A DNA stretch of 64,000 bases from Magnetococcales bacterium. GTDB lineage: Bacteria; Pseudomonadota; Magnetococcia; Magnetococcales; DC0425bin3. Location of the stretch: contig JADGCO010000003.1 in assembly GCA_015228935.1 (NCBI GenBank), positions 36,987-100,986 of the forward strand, read 5' to 3'. Position numbers and translations under genes: made by a program. The number at the start of each line of letters is the position of its first letter. Within the stretch, counting starts at the first letter, position 1. Shown here piece after piece: positions 18,168-26,756 of this stretch. The notes under the pieces are model-generated. The model was not told the origin of the DNA. It made no database searches and saw only the letters and a program-made list of their open reading frames with translations.

Positions 18168-18606
18168 CCCGGTCTCGTGTCATGGCCATGACTTCCGCCT
18201 CGGCAGCGATCGCACCGTCGGTCAAAGCCAGCCCGCTGAAACGCCATATGTCCCCTCGCCTTTTCAGCAAGGTCATTTCAATACGCAGTTGATCGCCGGG
18301 AATGACCGGTTTGCGGAAGCGGGCACGGTCGATGGCCATGAAATAGACGAGTCTGCCCTTGATGGCATCCGGGTCGGTGCGACTGGCGAGCAAGGCTCCT
18401 GCCTGGGCGATGGCTTCCAGAATGAGAACGCCGGGCATGACCGGACTGTCCGGAAAGTGCCCCTGAAAATGTGGCTCATTGAACGTCACATTTTTGATGG
18501 CGACAATACGCTTGCCGGGCTCGGCTTCCAGAATCCGGTCAATCAACAGGAAAGGATAGCGATGGGGCAAACTTTCAAGAATTTCTTGGAGGGGATTCGA
18601 ATCCAT
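18151..18606 (-). CDS. fabZ: 3-hydroxyacyl-ACP dehydratase FabZ
   Basis: FabZ dehydrates 3-hydroxyacyl-ACP in fatty acid synthesis and competes with LpxA for the same substrate pool, so pairing with lpxA is typical. The hot-dog fold motifs LPHRYPFLLIDR, the catalytic HFPDSPVMPGVLILEA (His and Glu) and MAIDRARFRKPVIPGD are intact. Three ATGs crowd the start (18615, 18612, 18606); 18606 has GGGGA nine bases upstream. The neighbouring ompH gene ends only about 40 bp upstream, leaving no room for lpxD, which usually sits here. Confidence 0.95.
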   Translation of the reverse strand: MDSNPLQEILESLPHRYPFLLIDRILEAEPGKRIVAIKNVTFNEPHFQGHFPDSPVMPGVLILEAIAQAGALLASRTDPDAIKGRLVYFMAIDRARFRKPVIPGDQLRIEMTLLKRRGDIWRFSGLALTDGAIAAEAEVMAMTRDRGEAGE

Positions 18607-18654
18607 GGGCATCATTCCCCGCTGGTTGAACGCTGTTGGTGGCGGTCCTGTTGA

Positions 18655-19179
18655 TCAGAACAATTCCTTGGTGCGGGTATTGAGTCTCTCCAGAACCCGA
18701 TCCGTGATATCGATTTTGGGATTGGCGAAGATGACCTGCCCTTTGCCAAAGATGGCCGTGTATCCTTCTTCGGCTCCAATATCCTGAATGACGCTGAGCA
18801 GGACGCGGGTTATTTTTTTGCTCCAATTGGCATTTTCCCTGTCCAGGGCGGCGCGGTGATCTTCAGCCAGACGACCCAGCTCCCGGCGCTTGTTCTGGAT
18901 TCTTTCCTGCAACTCTGCCTGGGACTCGGGGGTCATGAGATTTTTTTTCTTTTCAAAATCACTGACCATGATTTTGATATCCTCCTCCATGTTTGACAGC
19001 TCTTTTTGTTTGTTCGAAAAGCTGCGTTCGAGGAGGTCCCTGGCTCTTTTGGCGGCCTGGGATTGATTCATGGCCTTATCCACATCAGCGAAGGCAAATT
19101 TTCCCTCAGCCTGGGCCGTGGCACTCCAGACAAAGCCACAGACCAGCAACACCATCAGGGCAATCTTTTTTTTGGCCAT
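18655..19179 (-). CDS. ompH: OmpH/Skp-family periplasmic chaperone
   Basis: Skp/OmpH holds unfolded outer-membrane proteins in the periplasm for delivery to BamA, encoded just upstream in the same operon. The chosen ATG has AGGA nine bases upstream and yields a clean signal peptide (MAKKKIALMVLLVCG, cleavage after AQA). The mature part is a charged helical hairpin with long coiled-coil segments (AKRARDLLERSFSNKQKELSN, then QAELQERIQNKRREL) ending in a beta cap (YTAIFGKGQVIFANPKIDITD). The 174-residue length fits the family. The frame is open for 41 codons further upstream only because it crosses the duplicated bamA 3' end. Confidence 0.9.
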   Translation of the reverse strand: MAKKKIALMVLLVCGFVWSATAQAEGKFAFADVDKAMNQSQAAKRARDLLERSFSNKQKELSNMEEDIKIMVSDFEKKKNLMTPESQAELQERIQNKRRELGRLAEDHRAALDRENANWSKKITRVLLSVIQDIGAEEGYTAIFGKGQVIFANPKIDITDRVLERLNTRTKELF

Positions 19180-19215
19180 ATGAGAAAATCCTGTCATTGA
19201 AGTTTGGCCTGTGCA

Positions 19216-19321
19216 GTTCAGGTTGAAAGGGCGATACCACGTCACCATGGAGCGATATCGATGCTGAGAGTTCAGGTTGAAAAGACGATACCCCCCCATC
19301 ATAAAACGGTACCGATGCTGA
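19216..19321. repeat. Tandem duplication at the bamA 3' end
   Basis: Positions 19216-19267 and 19270-19321 are two similar 52-bp copies. The right copy encodes the actual BamA end (SIGTVL) and its stop. The left copy carries an alternative end reading SIDIAPW followed by an in-register stop 57 bp downstream. Confidence 0.85.
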
Positions 19322-21626
19322 AGTCGAAGGTGCGGGTTCTGTCGAAGCCCTCTTTTTTCACGGGGAAGCCGAATTCGAAGCGAAGCGGACCGAATGGAGA
19401 ACTCCAGAGGATGCCAAAACCCGTGGAAACCCGGGGGGTGCCCGACTCGACGGCGTTGCTGCCGCTTCCCAGACTCTCCAGGTCTCCGAGCAACCCCGCA
19501 TCGACGAAGGTAACCCCGCGGACACCTTTATCACCAAGTCCCAGGAAAGGAAAGATCAGTTCGGTATTGATCTGGCCGAAGTAGGTCCCGCCCAGGGCTT
19601 CCTGATCGGTACTGCGTGGACCGAGACCGCCGGGCTTGAAGCCACGGACACTGTTGGGGCCTCCGAGGAAATACCGCTCGAAGATGGGCACATCCTCATC
19701 CAGACCTTTGACGAACCCCGAGCGTCCCCGGATGTGACCCACCAGGTCATTCTTGCCGATCAAGGCGTGGTACATGTTGTTGTCGGTCAACAGACGCAGA
19801 AAGTACACGTCTCCGCCCAGGCCGGACAGGTCGGATGTCAAGCGGTGCGAGCGACCCTCCGAGGGCAGAAAGCGATCATTCAGATTGTTCCAGATCAGGC
19901 TGTTGCTCACCATGGATTGCAGATAGGGGCTGCGTGCGGCCTGTTCCTTGATGATCAGGGATGCGGCACTGTTGACATCGGTGATTTCCGTATTGGCGAT
20001 GCTGTAGGTGACGATATCCGTCAATTGTTCGTTCAGAGGAAAGCCGAAGCGCAAGGCACCTCCCAGGGTGGACTGCTGGTAGGCGGAGGTTGCCAGGCGA
20101 TTGGATTGCCGGTTGAACAGGTCAAACCCTGCCGACATGTTGCGGCCCATGAAATAGGGTTCGGTAAAGCCCAGGTTGAAGTCCGAGGAGTTGGCCGACA
20201 GGTTGAAGGAGAGAACGACCCTCTGACCTTTGCCAAGGAAGTTGTTCTGACTGATGCTGGCCGAGCCGACCACCTGATCCACCGTTGAATATCCAGCGCC
20301 GACGGTGAAGGCACCGGTGGCTTTTTCTTCCACCTTGATCTGGACATCGACCCGGTCTTCGCCATCGGCGGAGGGCGGAGTGGTGATTTCGACCTTTTCA
20401 AAAAAATTCAGTCCTTCCAGGCGTGATTTCGATTTACGGATCCGGCTGGCGGAAAACCGTTCCCCTTCCACGACACGCATTTCCCGCCGGATGACTTCAT
20501 CGCGGGTGCGGGTATTGCCTGCCACTTCGATGCGATTCACATACACGCGCCGCCCTTTTTGGATGTTCAATTTGACATCGACGCTTTTCGTATCGTCATG
20601 GATATCCAGTTCGGGTTGGATATCGAGCATGGCGTAACCGAAGTCGCCAACCCGGTCGGTGAGTTTTTCGATGGAATTTCTCAGTTCTTCCCGGGAGTAC
20701 CAATCTCCGGTCTTGAACCCCAATTCCTTGTACAGGTCCTGGAGGGGAAGCTCCACGAAATCCCCTTTGATTTCGGTTGTTCCAAACTTGAAGCGATCAC
20801 CTTCGTGGATTGAGTGGGTCACGATGAAGGCACGCCGATCCGGTGTCATTTCCGCCACGGAAGAATCAACCTGGACCCGGGCATAGCCCTGATTCAGATA
20901 GAAGTCGCGCAACTGGGTTTGGTCGAAGAGCAGTTTTTCCCGATCATAGGTATCATCTTCGGTCAGCCACGAAAGCCAGCCACTGGGCTGGATCATCAAT
21001 TTTTTCATCAACTGGCTTTTGCCGACTTTCTGGTTGCCGATGATCCTGACTTCCTGGACCTTGGATTTTTCCCCTTCGTTGATTCGATAGATCAGGTTGA
21101 TCTGATTATTATCCAGGGGTTTGATGAGAAGATCGATTTTGGCCAGGAAGAGACCCTTGACCCGGAAGGCCTGGCGCAGGGCGGCCAGATCTTTTTCGGT
21201 TTTGGCCCGATTGTAGATGGAACGGGCCTTGAGCCGTACCATTTTTTCCAACTCTTCCTGAGAGAAGGTATCGTTTCCTTCAAACTTGATTTCGGCGATC
21301 AGCGGATTTTCTTCCACCCGGACCACCAGGTCATTGCCTTCGCGATCCAGGGCCACATCCTTGAAAAACCCGGTATCGTAGAGGGCCTTGAGGCTTTGCC
21401 GGATGGCGTCCTGATCGAACGGCTGCCCCCGGTCGACTTTAAGGTAGCTTTTGACGGTGTCCGCCTCGATACGTTGGTTTCCCTGGACGCGGATATGATC
21501 CACGGTTCCGGATTCCCGGGCAAGAAGCGGGCCGGGCAGGGAGAACAGGAGGAGGGTCACCAGCAGGGTCAACCAGAGACCGGTCCGGTTTGCCGACAAC
21601 GACAGGAAGATGTTGGAAGTTTTCAT
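19299..21626 (-). CDS. bamA: Outer-membrane protein assembly factor BamA
   Basis: BamA is the Omp85-family barrel that inserts beta-barrel proteins into the outer membrane. The 775-residue protein has an N-terminal signal peptide (hydrophobic LTLLVTLLLFSLPG, cleavage near LLA), five POTRA domains (about residues 40-440, beginning VDHIRVQGNQRIEADTV) and a 16-strand barrel. The barrel includes the conserved L6 motif NSVRGF and GPLRFEFGFP. The start is supported by a GAGAA-type site. It is followed by ompH and preceded by rseP in the envelope-biogenesis order. The terminal residue is Leu (FSIGTVL) rather than the usual Phe or Trp, and this is linked to a local duplication of the gene end. Confidence 0.96.
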   Translation of the reverse strand: MKTSNIFLSLSANRTGLWLTLLVTLLLFSLPGPLLARESGTVDHIRVQGNQRIEADTVKSYLKVDRGQPFDQDAIRQSLKALYDTGFFKDVALDREGNDLVVRVEENPLIAEIKFEGNDTFSQEELEKMVRLKARSIYNRAKTEKDLAALRQAFRVKGLFLAKIDLLIKPLDNNQINLIYRINEGEKSKVQEVRIIGNQKVGKSQLMKKLMIQPSGWLSWLTEDDTYDREKLLFDQTQLRDFYLNQGYARVQVDSSVAEMTPDRRAFIVTHSIHEGDRFKFGTTEIKGDFVELPLQDLYKELGFKTGDWYSREELRNSIEKLTDRVGDFGYAMLDIQPELDIHDDTKSVDVKLNIQKGRRVYVNRIEVAGNTRTRDEVIRREMRVVEGERFSASRIRKSKSRLEGLNFFEKVEITTPPSADGEDRVDVQIKVEEKATGAFTVGAGYSTVDQVVGSASISQNNFLGKGQRVVLSFNLSANSSDFNLGFTEPYFMGRNMSAGFDLFNRQSNRLATSAYQQSTLGGALRFGFPLNEQLTDIVTYSIANTEITDVNSAASLIIKEQAARSPYLQSMVSNSLIWNNLNDRFLPSEGRSHRLTSDLSGLGGDVYFLRLLTDNNMYHALIGKNDLVGHIRGRSGFVKGLDEDVPIFERYFLGGPNSVRGFKPGGLGPRSTDQEALGGTYFGQINTELIFPFLGLGDKGVRGVTFVDAGLLGDLESLGSGSNAVESGTPRVSTGFGILWSSPFGPLRFEFGFPVKKEGFDRTRTFDFSIGTVL

Positions 21627-21638
21627 GTCATTCTCGAA

Positions 21639-22721
21639 TCAGTGTTCCGAAAAATACCGGGAGATGTCATTATAGAACGCCAGGGACATCAGGGCCAAGA
21701 TGAAGATGATCCCTGCCCTGGTTGCCATGACGAGCGTCTTTTCATTCAGGGCCCTGCCCAGAACCCCTTCCACGGTCAGGAACAGCAGATGGCCGCCATC
21801 CAGGACCGGGATGGGCAGGAGATTCAGGATGCCCAGATTGATGGAAATCATGGCCATGAAAAACAGGAGATTTGTCACGCCCTGGCGGGCGGCCTGACCG
21901 GCCAGTTCGGCGATGAGAATGGGACCGCCAATCTCTTTGGGGGAGACAACGCGGGTCACGAGCTTCCATATGCCGACCACCATCAATCTGGTCATTTGCG
22001 CAGTGTGATCAACGCCGTTGCCCAGGGCTTCCCAGAACGGGTAGCGCACGATCACGTCCTTGTTGCCGGGACGGATGCCAATCAGGGCCTGTTTGACGGG
22101 TTCACCGAAGGGGTTTGGTTCTTCCTGGATGCGGGGCTGGATGAAGACCTGGAAGGTTTTATCACCGCGCTGGACGGTCAGTTCGACGGATTCACCCTGG
22201 CTTTTCTTGATGATCCGACTCATGGTCTCCCAGCGTTCGATGGGCTGATCGCCGACGAAGGTGATGCGATCACCGGGGAGCAGACCGGCGGCATGTGCCG
22301 GCATGCCTTCGGAAACACTGCCGATCACCGGCAGTATTTCGCCGACGCCGATCATGTTGGCGGCGGTGATGGCAAGGATGGCAAAAATGAAATTGAAGAC
22401 CGGGCCGGCCAGAACGATGCAAAAGCGGGGAAAAACGGGTTTGGTATTGAAGGCGAACGGTTGATCCTCGGGGGAGATGGGGTCAGTGTCATCCGGGGAT
22501 TCGCCGAGCATTTTGACATAACCGCCCAGGGGAATGGCGGCGAGTTGATATTCGGTTCCATTGGGTGAGGGTCGCCAGGACCAGAGGCGCGGACCAAAAC
22601 CCAGGGAAAAGACCAGGACCTTGACCTTGAACAGGCGGGCGACCAGAAAATGTCCCAGTTCGTGAACAAATATCAGGGCACCCAGGACAACAATGGCCCA
22701 AAAAATGGTGCTGTTCAGCAT
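21639..22721 (-). CDS. rseP: Site-2 protease RseP
   Basis: RseP is an inner-membrane zinc metalloprotease that performs intramembrane cleavage of anti-sigma factors and clears signal peptides. The 360-residue protein has the active-site helix VHELGHFLVARLF (HExxH), a second zinc ligand in PVLDGGHLLFL, and one clear PDZ domain near PAHAAGLLPGDRITFVGD. Four hydrophobic segments are evident, with helix GPVFNFIFAILAITAA after the first loop. The common two-PDZ enterobacterial form is about 90 residues longer, so this is the single-PDZ type. It overlaps the end of dxr by 7 bp. Confidence 0.95.
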   Translation of the reverse strand: MLNSTIFWAIVVLGALIFVHELGHFLVARLFKVKVLVFSLGFGPRLWSWRPSPNGTEYQLAAIPLGGYVKMLGESPDDTDPISPEDQPFAFNTKPVFPRFCIVLAGPVFNFIFAILAITAANMIGVGEILPVIGSVSEGMPAHAAGLLPGDRITFVGDQPIERWETMSRIIKKSQGESVELTVQRGDKTFQVFIQPRIQEEPNPFGEPVKQALIGIRPGNKDVIVRYPFWEALGNGVDHTAQMTRLMVVGIWKLVTRVVSPKEIGGPILIAELAGQAARQGVTNLLFFMAMISINLGILNLLPIPVLDGGHLLFLTVEGVLGRALNEKTLVMATRAGIIFILALMSLAFYNDISRYFSEH

Positions 22722-23896
22722 GGACTCACCGTCTTGCTGGAGGAGTTATGGATCCATTCTCGCGCCTTGACCCGGGCGATGGCGTCGATCTCCATCACGT
22801 CCTGGAGGGATGTCAGGGAGATGCTTCCCAGGGATTCGAGGGTTTGGGCGATCACACGTGGAATGCCGGGGAAAGGGATGGTTTTTTCCAGGAATGCCGC
22901 AACGGCGATTTCATTGGCCGCATTCAGGATGGTTGGTGCGGCCCCACCCGACTGCAAGGCATCGTAGGCCAGGCCGAGGCAGGGAAAATCCTGCCGTTCC
23001 GGGACAGGATGAAAGATCAACCGACCCTGGGCGACCAGATCCAGGGACGGGACGGGGACCGGAACCCGGTCCGGGCTGGCCAGGGCTACGGCAATCGGTG
23101 TCCGCATGTCGGGTACCCCCATTTGTGCCAGAATGGAACCATCCAGATACTCCACCAGGGAATGTACTATACTGTCTGGATGAATCACCACCTCTATCCG
23201 TTCGGCAGGGACATCGAACAGCCAATGCGCCTCGATCACTTCCAGGCCTTTGTTCATGAGGGTGGCCGAATCGATGGAAATTTTCTGTCCCATGTTCCAT
23301 TTGGGATGGGCCAGGGCCTGTTCAGGGGTCACATGGGCCAGTTGATTCTGTTTCCAACCCAGAAAAGGCCCTCCCGAGGCAGTCAGGATCAGACGGCGGA
23401 CGGCATTTTTCTGGCTGAACACCTGGAAGATGGCACTGTGTTCCGAATCCACCGGAATCAGGCGGACATTGTGCCGGAGGACTTCCGCCATAAACAGGGG
23501 TCCGGCCATGACCAGACACTCTTTGTTGGCCAGGGCGACACTCTTGCCGGCTCGCACGGCGGCCAGGGTGGGCGGCAACCCTGCCCCACCGACGATGGCC
23601 GACACAACCAGGGCCACTGAGTCCCAGGCGGCGACTTCGCTCACACCCTGGGGACCGGACAGTACCCGGACGGGTTCATCGGCCAATTCACGGGTCAACC
23701 AGTCAGCCGCTTCCGGATCTGTCAGAGCCACGGCCTGGGGGCGGAATTTCCGGGCCTGTTCTGCCAGCAACCGGGCATTGCGACCGGCGGCCAGCGTCAC
23801 GACCCGAAAGCGGTCCGGATTGGCGGCCACCACATCCAGGGTGTTGACGCCAATGGATCCCGTAGACCCCAGTATGGCAATATTTTTAATCTCCAA
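22715..23896 (-). CDS. dxr: 1-deoxy-D-xylulose 5-phosphate reductoisomerase
   Basis: Dxr catalyses the committed step of the MEP isoprenoid pathway, forming 2-C-methylerythritol 4-phosphate with NADPH and a divalent metal. Motifs include IAILGSTGSIG (NADPH site), ALANKECLVMAG, VDSEHSAIFQ (metal and substrate) and LTASGGPF. The preferred start is TTG 23896, nine bases behind GGAG, giving MEIKNIAILG as in the family. An upstream TTG at 23911 would add five residues. It overlaps the end of cdsA. Isoprenoid supply to the adjacent uppS is a familiar operon theme. Confidence 0.95.
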   Translation of the reverse strand: MEIKNIAILGSTGSIGVNTLDVVAANPDRFRVVTLAAGRNARLLAEQARKFRPQAVALTDPEAADWLTRELADEPVRVLSGPQGVSEVAAWDSVALVVSAIVGGAGLPPTLAAVRAGKSVALANKECLVMAGPLFMAEVLRHNVRLIPVDSEHSAIFQVFSQKNAVRRLILTASGGPFLGWKQNQLAHVTPEQALAHPKWNMGQKISIDSATLMNKGLEVIEAHWLFDVPAERIEVVIHPDSIVHSLVEYLDGSILAQMGVPDMRTPIAVALASPDRVPVPVPSLDLVAQGRLIFHPVPERQDFPCLGLAYDALQSGGAAPTILNAANEIAVAAFLEKTIPFPGIPRVIAQTLESLGSISLTSLQDVMEIDAIARVKAREWIHNSSSKTVSPC

Positions 23897-24689
23897 GCAG
23901 GCGGACTCCAAACAGGTACAGACTCAATACGGGTGTAGCAAACAGAAGGCTGTCCAGGCGGTCCAGAAGACCACCATGGCCGGGAATCAGGCTTCCGGAA
24001 TCCTTGACACCGGCTTCCCTTTTGACCATCGACTCCACCAGATCGCCCAGCTGTCCGGCCAGGGAGAGAAGCAACCCCAGGAGTATGACGTGTAACGAAT
24101 TGTTCGCAACGGAAAAAAAATCAGCCGCCCACCATCCGACCAGGACGCCGACCCCTGTACCGCCATAAAAGCCGGCCCAGGTCTTGCCGGGACTCAGGTG
24201 TGGGGCCAGTTTACGTTTGCCAAAGAGCTTGCCGGTAAAAAAGGCCCCGATGTCGGTTCCCCAGATGATCAACAACAACATGCCCAGCCAGGCAGGACCC
24301 TGGGGCAAGGCGCGAATTTGCAGAATGAGGACCAAGGGCATGGCGCAATAGAGCAGGCCGAAAAACAGAAATCCGGTGCGATCCAACATTTGATTCTGGG
24401 GGGTGAAGCGCAGGGTGGCCATGCCGATGAAGCAGGCCATGCCTCCGGTCAGCAGCGTTGGGATCCAGAGGGGTTGGCCGACATACTGGCTGGTCACCAG
24501 CAACCAACCCAGACTGACCGACAAGAACAGATCATCGCGCCGCACAGGTGGCCGGAAACGATGCCATTCGCGCAGCAATCCGACCACCAGAAACAGGAAA
24601 AAGACCCACAAATGCCGTACCGTGCCAAAGTAGAGCAAAGCCAGGGTCAGTGGTGCCAACAGGGCAGCAGAAGCAATCCGATTGATCAT
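23886..24689 (-). CDS. cdsA: Phosphatidate cytidylyltransferase
   Basis: CdsA makes CDP-diacylglycerol, precursor of membrane phospholipids. The 267-residue product is a polytopic membrane protein with about eight hydrophobic segments. It ends with the near-perfect family signature SMVKREAGVKDSG...HGGLLDRLD. The frame extends 58 codons upstream, but homology and the first helix begin at MINRIASAALLAP. This start leaves 19 bp after uppS. It overlaps dxr by about 11 bp. Confidence 0.94.
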   Translation of the reverse strand: MINRIASAALLAPLTLALLYFGTVRHLWVFFLFLVVGLLREWHRFRPPVRRDDLFLSVSLGWLLVTSQYVGQPLWIPTLLTGGMACFIGMATLRFTPQNQMLDRTGFLFFGLLYCAMPLVLILQIRALPQGPAWLGMLLLIIWGTDIGAFFTGKLFGKRKLAPHLSPGKTWAGFYGGTGVGVLVGWWAADFFSVANNSLHVILLGLLLSLAGQLGDLVESMVKREAGVKDSGSLIPGHGGLLDRLDSLLFATPVLSLYLFGVRLLGD

Positions 24690-24708
24690 CCCGGGTCGAG
24701 AAAAACAG

Positions 24709-25431
24709 TTATTGCGCTGCGCCAAAACGGCGTTCGCGATGGCTGTACTCCATGATGGCATCATGGAGGTGATCACGGTTGAAATCCGGCCAATGGATGG
24801 ACATGAAAACCAGTTCCGTGTAGGCCACCTGCCAGAGAAGAAAGTTGCTGATGCGATGTTCACCGCCTGTCCGGATGAGCAGATCCGGGTCGGGCTGGCC
24901 GGCGGTGGTCAAATGCTGGTGGATCAGCTCTTCGGTAATGTCCTTGGGAGAGGCGATTTCTCCGGACTGGCCTTTGGCAACCAGGCTCCGGATGGCATCC
25001 ACCAGTTCCTGGCGACCACCATAATTGAGGGCAATATTGAAATTCAGTTTGGTATTATAACGGGTTTTTTCTTCCATTTCGCGCACCAGGTCGCGGATAT
25101 TGGGTGCCAGATCCTGGATGCGACCCAGGGCGCGGAAGCGCACGCCCTCTTTGACCAGTTCGTCCATCTCTTTGCGCAAATGCAGGGCCAGAAGGTTCAT
25201 GAGCGCCGAGACCTCTTCTGCTGGTCGATTCCAGTTTTCGGAGGAGAAGGTATAGAGGGTCAGGGTTTGAATATTGAAATCAATACAGGCCTCTATCGTG
25301 CGGCGCACGGCCTTGACTCCCTGGCGGTGACCTTCCAGGCGCGGCAAGAATCGGGACCTGGCCCACCGCCGATTGCCATCCATGACGATGGCAACGTGAC
25401 GCGGCAACTGCTCCTTTTTCAGTTCATTCAT
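24709..25431 (-). CDS. uppS: Undecaprenyl diphosphate synthase
   Basis: UppS is a cis-prenyltransferase that adds eight isoprene units to farnesyl diphosphate, producing the lipid carrier for peptidoglycan and O-antigen. The 240-residue protein shows the P-loop VAIVMDGNRRWAR with catalytic Asp, LYTFSSENWNRP, ALNYGGRQELVDA and the C-terminal DLLIRTGGEHRISNFLLWQ. The start follows frr with a 39-bp gap. It belongs to the rpsB-to-lpxB operon. Confidence 0.96.
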   Translation of the reverse strand: MNELKKEQLPRHVAIVMDGNRRWARSRFLPRLEGHRQGVKAVRRTIEACIDFNIQTLTLYTFSSENWNRPAEEVSALMNLLALHLRKEMDELVKEGVRFRALGRIQDLAPNIRDLVREMEEKTRYNTKLNFNIALNYGGRQELVDAIRSLVAKGQSGEIASPKDITEELIHQHLTTAGQPDPDLLIRTGGEHRISNFLLWQVAYTELVFMSIHWPDFNRDHLHDAIMEYSHRERRFGAAQ

Positions 25432-25470
25432 GAATGGATCTTTGCAATGTTACAAGCTTGTTTTGTTGGT

Positions 25471-26028
25471 TCAGAACGCAAGGAGATCGGCCTCTTTCTG
25501 GGCGACCACTTTTTCGATATCGGTGATTTGGTGGTCGGTGATTTCCTGGACTGACTTTTCCATCTGCCGGGCATCGTCCTTGGACAACACCTTGCTTTTT
25601 TCTTGTTTTTTCACGTAATCGATGGTGTCACGGCGGACATTGCGGATGGCGACCTTGGCCTGTTCCCCGAATTTATGGATCACTTTGACCAGTTCCTTGC
25701 GGCGGGTTTCGGTCAATTCCGGCAGGGGGACGCGGATCATATCGGCATCCTTGATTGGATTCAAGCCCAGGTTGGCTTCGTGGATGGCTTTTTCGATGGC
25801 GGCGGCGGTTCCTTTGTCCCAGGGTTGGATGGCGATCATTCTGGGTTCGGGGACCGTCAAGGATGCCAGTTGATTCAGGGGCATCTGTGCGCCATAGACC
25901 TCGACGGGGATATGTTCCAGCAGGGATGTGGACGCTCGACCTGTCCGGACTCCGGCCAACTCTTCCCGGAGGACATCCACAGCTTTTTTCATTCTGGTCT
26001 GGGCCTCTTGCAAATGGGGATCGTTCAT
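25471..26028 (-). CDS. frr: Ribosome recycling factor
   Basis: RRF, with EF-G, splits post-termination ribosomes. The 185-residue length and motifs are standard: VLREELAGVRTGRAS, EVYGAQMPLNQLASLTVPEPR, the invariant PWDK, GLNPIKDADMIRVPLPELTE and AKVAIRNVRRD. The ATG overlaps the pyrH stop by four bases (ATGA). Confidence 0.97.
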   Translation of the reverse strand: MNDPHLQEAQTRMKKAVDVLREELAGVRTGRASTSLLEHIPVEVYGAQMPLNQLASLTVPEPRMIAIQPWDKGTAAAIEKAIHEANLGLNPIKDADMIRVPLPELTETRRKELVKVIHKFGEQAKVAIRNVRRDTIDYVKKQEKSKVLSKDDARQMEKSVQEITDHQITDIEKVVAQKEADLLAF

Positions 26029-26750
26029 AAGGCCTCCTTGATCAAGGTTCCACGTTGTTCACCATTCAGGATGGCGGTCAGGACACCCCGTTCCAGAATG
26101 GAGAATACCATGATGGGGATCTTGTTGGCTTGGCATAAAGAGATTGCGGTCAGATCCATGACCTGGAGTTTTTGATGCAGGACCTGATCAAAGGTCAACT
26201 GATCGTAACGTTGGGCATTGTGGTTGGTCTTTGGATCATCCGAGTAGACGCCATCGACTTTGGTGCCTTTCAGGAGCAGATCGGCACCCATTTCGGCGGC
26301 GCGGAGACTGGCTGCGGTATCGGTTGTAAAATAGGGATTGCCGGTACCGGCGGCGCAGATGAGAATCCGTCCCCGGGCCAAGTCATCCAGAGCATGGCGC
26401 AGGACGAAGGTTTCGGCAACCTGGGGCATGGGAATGGCCGTGTAGACCACGGAGGACAGACCGATTTTTTCGAGTCCGCCCTGGATGGCCAGGGAGTTGA
26501 TGACCGTGGCCAACATGCCCATGTGATCGCCTCGTGAACGAGCAGGTCCCTGATCATGGCCCAACCCGCCCCGATAAATATTGCCACCGCCCACGACCAG
26601 GGCCAACTGCACCCCGGTCGCATGGGCGGTTTGCAATTCGTGGACGAGGCCATCCAGAAACCGGGGGTCAAAGGCATTCCGGGTGTCGCCCATCAAGGCT
26701 TCCCCGGAGAGCTTGACCAACACGCGCTTGTACCGGCAACTTGTATTCAC
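26025..26750 (-). CDS. pyrH: UMP kinase
   Basis: PyrH phosphorylates UMP to UDP in pyrimidine nucleotide synthesis. It is a hexameric amino-acid-kinase-fold enzyme. The 241 residues include the N-terminal VLVKLSGEALMG, VVGGGNIYRG, GTGNPYFTTDTAASLRA and LLKGTKVDGVYSDDPK. The GTG start lies six bases after the tsf stop, preceded by AGGG. It is co-transcribed with tsf and frr in the common order. Confidence 0.96.
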   Translation of the reverse strand: MNTSCRYKRVLVKLSGEALMGDTRNAFDPRFLDGLVHELQTAHATGVQLALVVGGGNIYRGGLGHDQGPARSRGDHMGMLATVINSLAIQGGLEKIGLSSVVYTAIPMPQVAETFVLRHALDDLARGRILICAAGTGNPYFTTDTAASLRAAEMGADLLLKGTKVDGVYSDDPKTNHNAQRYDQLTFDQVLHQKLQVMDLTAISLCQANKIPIMVFSILERGVLTAILNGEQRGTLIKEAL

Positions 26751-26756
26751 GACGCC

